DNA of 64,000 nucleotides from Metallyticus violacea (taxonomy: Eukaryota > Arthropoda > Insecta > Mantodea > Metallyticidae), in assembly GCA_030762175.1 (NCBI GenBank), contig CM060842.1, positions 43,929,501 through 43,993,500 of the forward strand, given 5' to 3'. Made by a program: the position numbers and the translations under genes. Within the stretch, counting starts at the first letter, position 1; each line of letters starts with the position of its first letter. This document shows, in pieces, positions 21,441-32,544 of the stretch. The notes beneath the pieces are model-generated. The model had not been told where the DNA came from and ran no database searches. It was given only the letters and a program-made list of their open reading frames with translations.

Positions 21441-21885
21441 AGCATGGAGGGCTACAGGTAAGAAAATAGACGGTTTTAACACATGTTTTTACACTTGTTG
21501 CAGTTTCATTCTTTTCGATATACTGTGACGGGCTAAGTGTTGGCAATGCTAAACATTTGTCATTATTACAAACTATGTGTAAAGCTTTAGAGAATATGTT
21601 GCTATTGGATATTGTATCATTTTGGGAAATTGTACCAAGCCTTTGTACACAACAATTTTGGAACCTAGCCTCCGGTTAAGCTCACAACTTCCCGCTATTC
21701 TACTATTACTACCGTCATGTAAAAATATTTTTGATTTATTCACTGCGTTAGAAAATCCCTTTGGAAATTTTAGAAGCCTTATAATCTTCTGGACAACCTT
21801 TGTTACGCAAAATTCCAAATTGTTACGGAACATTATGAGAACCGACTGGAAAATGAAATGGTATAAAACACAATGGCGACTCTTC

Positions 21886-22899
21886 CGGGTCCTGTTCCAC
21901 AAAAGTATGGTCTAATACGCACAAGTGTATTAGTACAGTCCCTTGTAAAGTATGGGCTTGTAACTTTATGTTACAAGAAAGAAGTGCTACACTGGTAAAG
22001 TATTGGTAAAAAGTTACAAGTGACGTCATATAAGAGCAAGATGGAGGAACAACTGTTTGCCATACCTTGAATTAGGTTATGTCCACTCTTTGGGGACTTT
22101 TAATACACAGGGATGATTATTGTCATTCCTACAAAATGGGTTCTTGTTTTTCTTTTCTCAGACATAATAACAATTTAAGTGCTTTATTATTGATATTAAA
22201 GCGTAATAATTTACTTTGAGACGACGGTCCCATAAGACTACATTTAGGAGCATCAATTTCAGCCATCGAGAGATGGCAGAAGAACCGAGCTTCCGGATTG
22301 CTCTCGGGTTATTTTATTTTATTAGTCCATTTGATCCTTTATATTTATTTATTTATATTTATTGATAATCACGTTTTCATATACAATAAACTGGAAAATT
22401 GTGTCAAGAGAGATTATTTTAAAAGAGAATGAAACATGAAAAAGAAATTATTTTCGTGGCATAAAGCAAGAGCCTTAAAAATACACCAACTAAGATACTG
22501 GTCCGAAATATGCATTTGAAATAGGAAACGTCAATATAAGTCATAAGCCGTGCTTTATTTGCACCTAACCTAACTTTATCAATGTAGAAAAATATTTATT
22601 TATTCTTTCTTTATACATATTCCTACTCATCATTATCCTCACTTTCGCTAATACTTAGCACACTGGCTTCCAAAAGCATTAAAAAGTTGATAACGTTTGT
22701 GCTAGTATTTGAAATTACTAATATTCCCATACTTGTAGAGATATTTATACAAATTCCACTGCCCGACTATTTCTGTACAACGGAACAACGAAAGTGCACT
22801 TGTACACTTGTAAGTGTGCAACAGAATATTACTAATTACTACAAGTTACAATTCGTACACTTTAATGTGTTATCACACTTTTGTGGAACAGGACCCCTG
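21886..22899. mobile_element. hAT-like non-autonomous DNA transposon (20-bp inverted termini)
   Basis: GGGTCCTGTTCCACAAAAGT (21887-21906) is the exact reverse complement of 22877-22896. The right end reads ...CAGGACCCCTG, i.e. a CAGGGG-type terminus as in many hAT elements. Flanks GACTCTTC and AGGTCTTC share TCTTC, a possible decayed 8-bp duplication. Both subterminal regions are rich in TTACAAG/CTTGTAA and ACAAGTGTA motifs, possible transposase-binding sites. No transposase is visible in ~1 kb. Confidence 0.65.
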
Positions 22900-23286
22900 A
22901 GGTCTTCACATTTTGGAATGTCAGGCTGAACTCTCGCGGTCATAGCCCTAACCGTAAGATGTGCCACATCCACTCCTCTGCTTAGCTCCGCCACAGGTAA
23001 GATTCAAACCCAGATTGGGAAGTTCTGTGATGTTCTTTGTTTTTGTCAATAAATTATAGCAAGCAAAGTTTAATCTCTGAAGTTCCTGCTCCCTCCTTGT
23101 ATTGTGATTATACGCGAAAAGTGTGTGAGGTGAAGTCTATAGAGAATAGAAATGGAACAAAAAGACATTGTCAGGATGTACCACGTCACAAAATGTCTCC
23201 ATACAATAGCGATTGAGTTTTCTATTTTACCATATATTACCTTCTTATCATATTGGTGCATACGTGTTTAACGCTTTTTGGCTGTG

Positions 23287-23365
23287 ACCATAAGAGATGC
23301 CAACGGCAAATTCAACTCCTAGCAGGTTCTCAAGCACTCCTTCGTCGAACGATCTGCTTCTTCTC
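23287..23365 (+). repeat. Unknown dispersed repeat Q, copy 2
   Basis: Matches 20089-20160: ACCATAAGAGATGCCAACGG, CAAATTCAACTCCTAGCAG, ACGATCTGCTTCTTC. A poly-C run (23386-23397) follows. Confidence 0.55.
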
Positions 23366-23549
23366 TCAGAAATGAATCGGCAATGCCCCCCCCCCCCATT
23401 ACCTATGACTCTGTCCCAACCCTCTTGGATAGGAATGGTCGATGTTGTTCACAAGCAAACCGATGCACAAATTGCCACCTGTAGATTTGTATTGTTTTCA
23501 CTTAAAGCGAACGATATCCATACACAGGTTTTTTTTATTTGATTTGGCT

Positions 23550-23820
23550 TATTTACGGACGCTCTTTAACATCTCAGGTCATCAGCGTTCCATTCAAATC
23601 GGGGCTTGAAACGGCCGACAAATTTTGCTCAGAGGCCTCTTTTTTCAGGCTTGAGGTTCTTTTTCCTGCCGTAAATGTACGACACGGGACCCCGGTTTTA
23701 CTTCCCTTCCGAAGGAAGTCATGCTTAGGATTTTTACGCCCAAAAAATCCATCGGTCCTGGCCGGGTTCGAACCCGCGATCTTGGACTTAGAAGACAAGT
23801 GTGGTTACCATACACCGGTT
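23550..23820 (-). mobile_element. SINE family A, copy 2
   Basis: Nearly complete. Minus-strand head has GTATGGTAACC (A box) and GCGGGTTCGAACCC (B box), then CCAGGACCGATGGATTTTTT, GGGCGTAAAAATCCTAAG, GGAAGGGAAGTAAAACC, GTCGTACATTTACGGCA, GAGGCCTCTGAGCAAAA, GATGACCTGAGATGTTAAAG, AGCGTCCGTAAATAA. The tRNA-derived head implies pol III transcription; the AAATAA-type tail fits LINE-mediated insertion. Confidence 0.88.
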
Positions 23821-23859
23821 GTTTTAACCTGCCCATGGAATGCAAATGCCACACGATAG

Positions 23860-24850
23860 TTCACTGATCACAATTCATCACATTTTAATATTCTCGGGTT
23901 CCCTGAGTGGATAATCGTGGAATAAAGAGTTCAAAAGGTCTTCATCAAAGCCAATGGTCTATCTGAACGTGGAAAATCTTTCACGTCAAAGTAGGTCTCT
24001 TTGTAAAGACAGAACCATTTCCTTGCCCTGCTTTCTCCAATGGCATTCTCTCTGTAGACGACACAAATACACAATAATAATTCCTTTTAAAATTTAAAAC
24101 AATTAATAGGGTTGGAACACATAAAATCTAGTATGAGCTAAAATAAACTTAAAATGCTACCTTCAAATTACAACTATTTCAAGAAGGTAGCTAAAAGTTC
24201 CTACTATTTGGGCAGAATACAAAAGTAACTTAAATTCAATGGTAAGAAGGCATTAATAACACAAAAATAAAATATTGACAAACCAAGGAGCGGAGAAGGA
24301 TGATTAAGAATAAGATTAAAGACATGTCTATTGGCCCGCAAGTATCGAAGTAATCCCCCTGTCACGAACAGAGAAAGCAACGAACAATCCAGAAAGATTA
24401 CATCACACTCTTCTAGAAGTTTTTTTTGCCTGTTCTAACCTATAGAACGAAAGACCAGTGACTGACTTCGACAATGATGGAGAGAATAGGGTGAAACAAG
24501 GAAGGCGTTAGGAGCAAAGAAAATTGTTGCAAGAACTTAACAAAATTAAGCAAATTCCTTCATGTATACACAGTGACCCACATAAAACGTTGCAACCTAA
24601 TATCTATGAAATGGACCAATAAAACTAATAGGTGAGTTTTTACAAACTTTTCAGAGGAAACTAATAACTGTGATATATTCATGAGCAAACCTCATCGGGG
24701 TAAATTCAGAATTTTAAAATAACAATGATACAAATTTTAGATATTTTGATCGTCTTTAACAATTAATGGAATTTTAAAGCATTTTGTTTTCTAACTTACA
24801 ATTTTGAAAGAGACACAATAAAGATAAATTATACTAAACCAAGCTATTAT
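23860..24850. other. Unassigned AT-rich sequence
   Basis: No recognisable gene. ACACAGTGACCCACATAA near 24570-24590 could be the terminus of the transposon whose transposase trace begins at 24855, but no partner was found. Confidence 0.35.
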
Positions 24851-24854
24851 TCAT

Positions 24855-25140
24855 CATTTTATTACGTGTTCAAAATAGCCCCCGTTAACTTCTAAAATTC
24901 TATTCTTTACCGGAAGCTTTGTCTAATATTTGCCAGCATACAGATAGTAATAGTGCCACAAACTTCTCATATTTTTTCTTCATATTCTGTTCGGTTGTAA
25001 GAGTTAGAAATAACACTGTTTTAGGAAATACTTCTAATAGTAATCCAAGTATGTCAGGTGAGTGGCGTGGCCATGCAACAGGTCCCCAGCATGTCTAATT
25101 ATCTATCGCTTAGTATCCATGATAATTTCTCCTGCATCCA
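24855..25140 (-). pseudogene. DDE_3-type transposase C-terminal remnant
   Basis: Minus-strand readings in mixed frames give GPVAWPRHSPD (~25052-25090; family WPPRSPDLTPLDFFLWG), then a degraded stretch and VNGGYFEHVIK (~24859-24890; the usual C-terminal NGGHFEHLL). These flank the last catalytic Asp region and the end of insect DUF4817/DDE_3 transposases. Frameshifts and stops between them show it is dead. Confidence 0.6.
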
Positions 25141-26634
25141 TCCAGTATTAAAAGCACGTTTATCTTTACTTCAAACCGTGCTATATTTCTGAGTCAATGA
25201 GAACTAAAAATTAAAAATGTGTAATAGTACATTGTATTTATCTTTCATTATTTTCTGAAATAAACTCAAAATTTGAGAGAATTTATGATATACAATTTTA
25301 AAAAAATGTGTATTTTGTCGTTGGAATGGTACAAAACGAAATTCATTAATTAATTAATATTCTTTCACAATGTTAAAAAATTCGTCTAGATCTACAAAGC
25401 ATTTCTGTGGTTCAGACATATCAGTATTCTCATAAACAGGTTAGGCCGTAGGTAGAGTTAATTTGAAAACGAGCTACATTTTGACGTGAGTTTAGCTGTC
25501 TTGTTCCTTCTACCACACCCACCAAGCAAAGTGTAGGCTTACGGAAGTTTGTTTAAGGGGAATAGTTTAACGGAGAAATAGCGGGGTTGGTTTTAGAGCA
25601 GAGTTTACTATAGCACCTGCAAGCTATGCAAACAAAACTGGACCACTTGTACGGTTAACTTCATAAGTAAACTTTATATTATTCTCAGGTTTAATCTGTA
25701 AAATATTCAGTTAAGAACTTCCAGCGACATGAGCAAATCCTAACATGTATCTCGATTACGAATAGGACACACCAAGTGCCATAATCCTATCTGCCCTGGT
25801 GCTCCAATAAGCCTCCTTCCTCTATGTAACACTATAATTAACATTTTAAAGGGACTATTTCTACAAATAAAGTTTACAAAAGATATACAAATATTATAGC
25901 ATAAAAATAATTCTCATTATATGATGTTTAACTTATACTGAATAAACCTATTTTTAAAATAAACGTTATATAACGGAAAAAGCTTACAATATAAACTTCT
26001 CTTTTGTTAGATATCGACAAAACCGAAACTCTTTCAAAAAACCTAAAAAGAACCTTGATAAAAAGTAAAAATATACTTCAATGCAGTACAATGCAATTAA
26101 ATAAATATTGGCGAAACGAATTCATCTTTCAAAACCTTCTACCAAACCGTTTATGATAAAATAAGTAATCAGGTATAAATGTGTTACTAATAACAATGAC
26201 ATGAAGTAGACGCACATGGTGCATACATTTTATCTTTCCACGCTCGTGTACGAACCTGCATCGACCTAAACTAGGTGTGTTCTTGAGGGGGCGATTTGTT
26301 GTCTTGTGCAGTACTAGGTTGAGTTTCACAGCAGTAATTCTGTCATTTTATGGGGGAGGTTAAAATACCGGCCTATAAATCCAATTTGCGAAAACAGAAT
26401 GATCTGCAAAACATGCGAGAAGAAATAACCAGTATTAAGGAGCTCAGTTGCAATGCACGAATTAAAATATTTACACAAACTGATAATATTTTCCGAATCG
26501 TATCTGAAACAGGTAGGCATGTGTTCTCTAGTTAGCCGGGCAAGGTGTGTGCAGATGCGCTGTATATTGCCGCTTCCACTCTGTTTCCGCGAGCGTGGAA
26601 AGATAAAAGGATGCTGTATATAAATGGGCACAAG

Positions 26635-26636
<2 letters not shown>
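25141..26636. other. Unassigned AT-rich sequence
   Basis: No recognisable coding, RNA or repeat content. Confidence 0.4.

Positions 26637-26676
<40 letters not shown>
26637..26676. repeat. (TA)n microsatellite
   Basis: About 20 uninterrupted TA units, lying just upstream of repeat P copy 3. Confidence 0.95.
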
Positions 26677-26677
<1 letters not shown>

Positions 26678-26860
26678 CCATACATACATATGCAGATAAA
26701 ATATAAAATAAAAATAAAATAACACTATTAGCAATGTAACAACTTAACAGTAATTATAGAAGCTTTAAAAGGATAAAACACTTAAGATAAAGTCACACTT
26801 GAAATCGCTATATTTCGAACTCATTGAGTTCTTGTATGTCAAGAAGACCAGTCAACATAT
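26677..26860 (+). repeat. Unknown dispersed repeat P, copy 3
   Basis: GGATAAAACACTTAAGATAA, AGTCACACTTGAAATCGCTA, TATTTCGAAC and CTCATTGAGTTCTTG, then CAAGAAGACC. GAACTC-ATT-GAGTTC is a perfect 6-bp hairpin. It is preceded by (TA)20. Confidence 0.65.
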
Positions 26861-27061
26861 ATAAAGACTACTTTTCTTAGTTAAAAAGCCTCCATTAAGT
26901 GCTATGGGTGTTCGTTTTATTTTTCCCTGCACGCGGACTGGGACAGCTGCATACATTGGCAGTCAAGGATGCGTATTGCCTCTGGTAGGGCAGGTTATGC
27001 GTGTTTAGGTTCGGAAAAGTAAGGAACTACTGCTATATTGAATTTCATTTTTCTGTTTGAC

Positions 27062-27475
27062 ATGGTTCAAAGATTTAACATAGAACAAAGCATTTTCATT
27101 TACTGTGCTTTTTAAAGTAAATAATCAGCGGCCCAATATCGTGCAGAATTTCTGAGCGTTCATTCATTCGACAGATCTACAGTCCGTAAAATAGTACTTA
27201 AATTCAAAACAACAGGATCGACGTTAAACAAGAAACTAAGATGCAGGCGTTATGTGTTAACAGAACAAATATCTAATGATATTGATATTTGATTGATATG
27301 CTGCTTGATTGGATGCATTACAGCGAAAATCTCTTGCAAAGTTATTACAATTTTACTAAAGTGCATGCCTTACAACTCACCAACTTGGGAAGAAGAAATT
27401 TCATCTTCTGGGCGTAAAAACAAAGATGAATTACTTCCGCAATCGATGATTACTATCACTACTAAATTTAAATGT
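27062..27475 (+). pseudogene. DUF4817-type transposase N-terminal remnant
   Basis: From ATG 27062: MVQRFNIEQSIFIYCAF, SAAQYRAEF, RSTVRKIVLKFKTTGSTLNK and RCRRYVLTEQISNDI. The family begins with a similar F(S/T)xEQRxFIY block, an HTH, and an FRxTGSVLNKKR linker. Later weak matches follow (KVHALQLTNLGRRNF). Two stop codons interrupt it. The remnant runs directly into a SINE at 27478, so its catalytic half is lost or displaced. This is the DNA-binding half of the transposase class seen at 24.9, 40.8 and 42.1 kb. Confidence 0.75.
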
Positions 27476-27477
27476 CT

Positions 27478-27710
27478 GCCCTGATCTTGTGGCAACAATA
27501 ATTGCATCGTAGACCCATGGTCGTGAGTTCAAACTCGGCCAGTGTTGATGGATTTTTAGGGCGTAAAAATTTATGAATGAAAAAGAACATCAACCTTGAA
27601 AGAAGAGGCATCTGAGCAATATCGGCCGTTTCACATTCTGAATAGAATGGGTCGCTAATGATCAAAGATGCTATAGAGCGTTGTTAATCAAAATAAATAT
27701 ATTTCTTATC
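27478..27710 (+). mobile_element. SINE family A, copy 3 (diverged)
   Basis: CCTGATCTTGTGGCAACAAT is a mutated A-box region and GTGAGTTCAAACTCGGCCAG the B box; then GATGGATTTTTAGGGCGTAA, GAAAGAAGAGGCATCTGAGC, AATAGAATGGGTCGCTAATG and an AAATAAATA tail. The middle (GGAAGGGAAG...TTTACGGCA) is deleted. Copy 4 follows head-to-tail 22 bp later. Confidence 0.75.
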
Positions 27711-27731
27711 ACTATCCACAGCAAGCTGTAG

Positions 27732-28025
27732 TCGGTCCTGGTGATGTAGTGGTAACCATACTTTCCTCGTAAACCCAAGATCGCGGGTTCAATCCCGGAC
27801 AGTATCGATGGATTTTTTGGGCGTACAAATCCTAAGTATGGCTTCCTTCAGAAGTAAAACCATGAGTCCCATGTAGTAGATTTACGGCATGTAAAAGAAC
27901 CCCAAGCGTGAAAGAGGAGACCGCTAAGCAAAATTTGTCGCTAGTTTCACGCCATGAATTGAATGGTACGCTGATGACCTGAGATGTTAAAGAGCGTCCA
28001 TAAATAAAACAAACACAAAAAACAC
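27732..28025 (+). mobile_element. SINE family A, copy 4
   Basis: Well preserved: CGGTCCTGGTGATGTAGTGG, TAACC (A box), GCGGGTTCAATCCCGG (B box), GATTTTTTGGGCGTACAAAT, GATTTACGGCATGTAAAAG, GCTGATGACCTGAGATGTTA, then a (AAATAAAACAAAC) tail. It ends against a LINE remnant. Confidence 0.88.
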
Positions 28026-28054
28026 AAGGTGGATCCAAAGTCATTTCCAGTCAC

Positions 28055-28415
28055 ACAAGAGTATCGCTCCATCTTCTTCCAGAACGCCCCATGTCAAGTT
28101 TCCCGATTGGCCTATACAACTTGTTTTGTCAACAAGTCCATTCGCAAAATATGATCCTTCACTTTTTTGTTTCTCTTTCTAAACTATCTTTTTTTTTTTT
28201 ATTAAAAATGTTTAACTCTTTTCTCATTGTGAAATTGCTAATTTCATTTCGTCGTGTGTAAGCAACAACCTCTCTTAGAAATGTCATGTCTGTCTGTCTT
28301 CTCTGCTTTGTTTAATGCCCAGTTCTTGGATCGGTAAGTTACCATTAGTACTGCCATAGTTTTAAAAACTTTCAATTTGTGTATCGTAAGAGATTTTCTT
28401 GTGAATGTCCGTTTT
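28055..28415 (-). pseudogene. RTE-like LINE reverse transcriptase C-terminal remnant
   Basis: Minus-strand reading, mixed frames: LKVFKTMAVLMVTYRSKNWA, LNKAEK, MTFLREVVAYTRRNEISN, MRKELNIF, VKDHILRMDLLTKQ and GRSGRRWSD. These match, in order, the region after the RT catalytic core of insect LINEs that resemble craniofacial-development-protein-2-like RTs (MAVPxLLYGSEtW...RFLRxVxGYT...L.R...GRPRKRW). The RT core is not present. Confidence 0.68.
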
Positions 28416-28504
28416 ACTATTCCAAACTATCAAATATGTTTAATTTATTTTGTAATCTTCATCATTTTCATGCTAACATAGAAGTCTCAGTAAATAATAA
28501 AGGA

Positions 28505-28777
28505 ATGGTGTTTAACGCCCGTTTTTACTACTGGGGCACACAGGTGGTCACTGATAATACATGAGATGAAATGATAAATTGGGAAAGGATTCATTTTTAA
28601 GAAAGGAAACGTTCCAGGTCTAAGTTTAGGGTACCTCTCCTGCCTTTGTCATTTATGAGGACTGAGGAAATCCTGGAAAAAACTTCAGTCAAGGAGGCCG
28701 GCCTCCTGGCGGGATTCGAACCCTAGACCTCCCGTTCACTAATCCGCGCCTAAACGACCTCGGCCACCCGTGGCGGT
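28505..28777 (-). mobile_element. SINE family B (tRNA-Ser-like), copy 2
   Basis: Minus strand: CCACGGGTGGCCGAGGTCGT (A box), GGTCTAGGGTTCGAATCCCG (B box), then CAGTCCTCATAAATGAC, CCTGGAACGTTTCC, and GGGCGTTAAACACCATTCC at the 3' end. Clear duplications were not found. Confidence 0.85.
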
Positions 28778-29211
28778 GCAAGTAATTAAAATGACTTCTT
28801 ATCATTCTTAATTTTGCGGATATTTACCAATAAATATCATTAATTTAGTCTTTTTGGTGACATTTCTAAATAGTAGTTTCAATAAATTGCGTAATAGCTG
28901 GGAAGCCCTGTGTAGCTCATTCTCAAACTTAGTTAGTATTGATCATTTGCTAATATGAAAGTATTTAAAATGACCGCACCTAAATTAAAAGGTTACCATT
29001 CTGTTAGGCATCGTCAATGTAAAATTAATATAATCATAATTTTTTCAAAATTAGATTTTAATTATCCTTTATTTCTAATCAAATTGCTGGAATTATCTAA
29101 AACTGCCTCCCACATATCCACAATTCGACCACGGCATCTAATACCAAGTATTTTCAGGCAATGTATATTTTCTGTTTAATTTCTTCAGCTGAACTATGTT
29201 AATACACAAGT

Positions 29212-29212
<1 letters not shown>

Positions 29213-29256
<44 letters not shown>
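29213..29256. repeat. Poly-T run (44 nt)
   Basis: Uninterrupted T tract followed by GCAGGAAAAG. No coding sequence of a processed pseudogene was recognised next to it. Confidence 0.95.
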
Positions 29257-29258
<2 letters not shown>

Positions 29259-30577
29259 AGGAAAAGTCTTTGGAACACCGAGCTATTTGTGTTGATCTTT
29301 TCCAATTACCAAGCACGAAAATGGAAGAGCAGATGTGGCCAAAGAAATCATAATGAAAAAATTGTCCACGAATATGTCGAATTTTTCCATATCAGATATC
29401 AACCATGAAGAAAAATTGTAACCTCTAAAGGTAAATTTCCGAACAGTCATCGAATTAACTGCTTCAAAAAATTTCATTTCGCTTTTAAAACTATAACTTC
29501 CGGTAAGGAAAAAAAATTGAAAGATGCATAAATGCACTTTTTATTTTGTAAAAATAAAACATTTTTTTTTCAAACAGAGTTTTGCTATTTTTGCAAAAGA
29601 TATTTCTTCCTGGTTACGCTACACTGAAATATATTTGAAATAACGTGGAAAGGAAACACATTTAATCTCAGTTTAGAACGCTGGGCAGCACCTATTGTTT
29701 ATATAAGCCTTTTGATCAATGGGAGATCTGTGATGAAAGAGAAGATCTCTTACGTTTAGCCAGAAAAGAGACTTCTGAAGAGATCATCCCGCAAATAAAG
29801 CCCTTGAGATGTTTGATAACGGAACCCGAACATGGATTTGTCGGAAATCGTATTTTGTTTTCTTTCGGTCGTTGGGCTTTAGAGTAGCTTTCTCTCCTCC
29901 ATTCCAATTTCTGCTTAGACGTTTTCAAAGAAACTTAACTCTGTTCTTCGTGCACGTTTCTTTGCAAGGTAGAAATCGTATGAGGCAGCGAAGCAGCAAA
30001 TCCGCGAGTTTGTGTCAATTTTTAAGGTTCATTTCATGTGTAACAAAAATGTAAACAACTAAAAAAGGATTCTTATCAATTTATTTCTTGACGTACGTAA
30101 AAGCTACTTTTGCATTTCCTTACCGTAATCTCCATCAATTTCTTTATCACATATATTAGCCTGTATGTATTTACAGCATGCTCGATTACAATTTGTAAAA
30201 CAACATACCTTACAAGCTTACTGTTTACATGCATGTCTTGGTGATATTATTTTATAGTAGTTGGTGTATAATGACTTGCGAATATATAAATTATATACTT
30301 AAATCAGCGCAAGGATCTAGCCGTTCCTGTTCCTATTTACACACATGAAGCACTAAGAAAAAACAAAACACATAAATACACAAAATTACATATGTACAAA
30401 CACTATGAAATAAATCTCCCCTTCCTTCCGTGATGTCTAAAAAAATTTATGCAATTAATTAGAATTTTAAATTCATATTTACAGAGTACTAAACAAAATA
30501 AATACATAATTTAGTACATACATATATGTACTAAAATCAACAGAAGTACATTTAAAATAGTTAAGTACTTATATGCT
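29257..30577. other. Unassigned AT-rich sequence
   Basis: Nothing recognised beyond short ORFs. Confidence 0.4.
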
Positions 30578-31076
30578 ATGTTCTTTCTAGCCAGAGGATT
30601 CTCTTGCCCACCTTATCTAATAAATTTACATAGCCCCTGCCAATTATTCTTATCCAATACCAAATTTACACATGCCGCCCTACTCCTTGACTTGCGACCT
30701 CCAGTACTGTGTGTCGGTCCTGGTGGTGTAGTGGTAACCATACTTGTCTTCTAAACTCAAGGTCGTGGGTTCAATTCGGCCAGGATCGATGGCTTTTTTT
30801 CGGGCGTAAAAATCATAAATATGGCTTCCTTCGGAAGAGAAGTAAAGCCGTGGGTCCCATGTCGTACATTTACGGCACGATAAAGAACCTCAAGCCTGAA
30901 AGAAGAGGCCTCTGAGCAAAATGTATCGGCCGTTTCACGCCCTAAATAGAATGGGACGCTGATGACCTAAGATGTTAAAGAGCGTCCTTAAATAAAAACA
31001 AATGAATCAAACCAGCACTGTGTAGCTTCACAGTCTGCAAGAATATGTACCAATTTGCCGTTTTACCACCCATAAT
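30578..31076 (-). pseudogene. LINE ORF2 C-terminal remnant, split by a SINE
   Basis: Excluding the SINE at 30714-31011, the minus strand reads NGKLVHILADCEATQYWRSQ and then NLVLDKNNWQGLCKFIR-type residues. This resembles the Cys/His segment (…VxHILxDC…) and tail that follow RNase H in I/jockey-like LINEs, and the remnant at 39255-39530. It is too decayed for a firm clade. Confidence 0.5.
30714..31011 (+). mobile_element. SINE family A, copy 5, with target-site duplication
   Basis: Complete copy: TCGGTCCTGGTGGTGTAGTG, GTAACC (A box), GTGGGTTCAATTCGGCC (B box) through AAAGAGCGTCCTTAAATAAA. Flanked by CCAGTACTGTGT (30701-30712) and CCAGCACTGTGT (31012-31023), 11/12 identical. It lies inside an older LINE remnant. 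Confidence 0.9.
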
Positions 31077-31494
31077 TTTGGTGATATTTATTTAACACTA
31101 ACAAGATTATTATAGATATGTTCCTTTCTTTTGTTTATAGTTTTGCATAGTCCATCGAGTTTACAAATTTTATGACGTTCTTTAGTTCTTTTTTACTAAT
31201 GTAGTTTTTGCAACTGGCCAGTTTTACTTTAAAGGCGCTAGAAATTAATTTGTCTCTTTGAATCTCAATTATGCCACCGTAGTAAATTGTTTGATTTCGA
31301 CTTACATAAGGAACACGTGGGTGAATCTATTATAATGGTGTACAAAATGATACGTGCATGATATTCCCCTCGATACGGTTTTACGTCCTACCACCAGTCT
31401 AGGTAAGAGGTAGAGGCAGTGAAAAGCACCTGCGTTACACTGATGATGGAGCAGTGACAGTTGGAATTAATTTTATAATGTCCTTTTCAGCACA

Positions 31495-32110
31495 CATTGA
31501 ATGGGAAAGAACTTTATATTCAAGATAATGACATAGTTAAGCGCCTTATTTGCAATAAACGTTTATCATGTCTTTCGATGTAACACTGAAAGGCATTTTA
31601 TTACATACCACAGTATGGCAAAAATATTCTAGGTTTTTAGTAGTTTTAATATGTGCATTTGGTTATATTAAGTTAATACGTAACATTTTAAAATATAAAT
31701 CAGTTTTTTTCAGGTGAAGATAGATAACATAAACGTAAGAGTTTGACTACCTCTAATATTAAGAATGATGTAAAAGCATCTTACAGAATTGCGGAGCTTA
31801 TTGATAAAAAATGAAGACACTTGGTGAAGATACATTTATCAAAGAATGCTTCATAATAGCGGCTGAGGAAATAAGTCCCAATTTAGTAGACATGTTAAAA
31901 TTTATAAGTCCCTCACGTGACACTGTAACGAGACGCATCTGGGAAGCGATCTGAAAAAACAATTGATTTGCTTTACTGTCGTAGTTAAGACAAAGCTGAT
32001 AAGACTCAACTGACAATTTTTGAGGGGTCCTGGCAGCGAATTAAATATTAAAAAATGTCTAGATATAACTTCTCTGAAAATTAAAAACCTCTGGAGAACA
32101 TTTTCAAAGT
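31495..32110 (+). pseudogene. BED-finger hAT transposase remnant (GTF2IRD2/ZBED-like)
   Basis: Plus strand, mixed frames. A BED-type finger near 31550-31625: RLICNKRLSC (family CLICNxxLSC; first Cys changed to Arg) and NTERHFITYH with HX4H. Then ASYRIAELI (~31778), KTLGEDTFIKECFIIAAEEI, NLVDMLKFISPSRDTVTRRI, and RGPGSEFNIKKCLDITSLK to ~32100. This is the order found in hAT-derived transposases of the GTF2IRD2-like type: DNA-binding finger, then the start of the catalytic domain. Multiple stops and shifts make it non-functional; the C-terminal dimerisation part was not found. Confidence 0.72.
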
Positions 32111-32544
32111 ACTTTATAACATTGCAAACAAAAGTTATTGTTTATATACTTTCCCTGTGATCTACTTTTTCATTTAAAATGAGTATCGCAACATCATAAG
32201 TGACAACACTGAGACTCTGCGCTAAGACTTTCGAACAAATAAAAATGAAAAAATGAACAAGTTAAAAGCAAATCATGTCATAGAAGAAATCCTTAGAAAC
32301 AGAAACTGGGTTGCAAAAAAAAATAAATAATAAAAGATAATCTACGTAAAAGTTCCAGTTTTGAGCATTACATTTTCATGCACTGGAACATCTTAATCCG
32401 CCACTGGAAGACTTTTGTTAACACCCTGAGACTTCTCTAAGGGTACCTGTGTGAGTCATTCTTTCGCAGCAAGTAGGAGGCGATTGCGCCCTCCCCTCTA
32501 CTTGCAACGTTTGGGCAAACTGGTCTAGTATTTTAAAACGATGT

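Noticed and set aside
21573..21915. Overlapping ~100-aa ORFs on both strands as the second exon of the X-box candidate
   Set aside because: No splice acceptor or domain was recognised, and the plus-strand frame runs into the terminal repeat of the hAT-like element.
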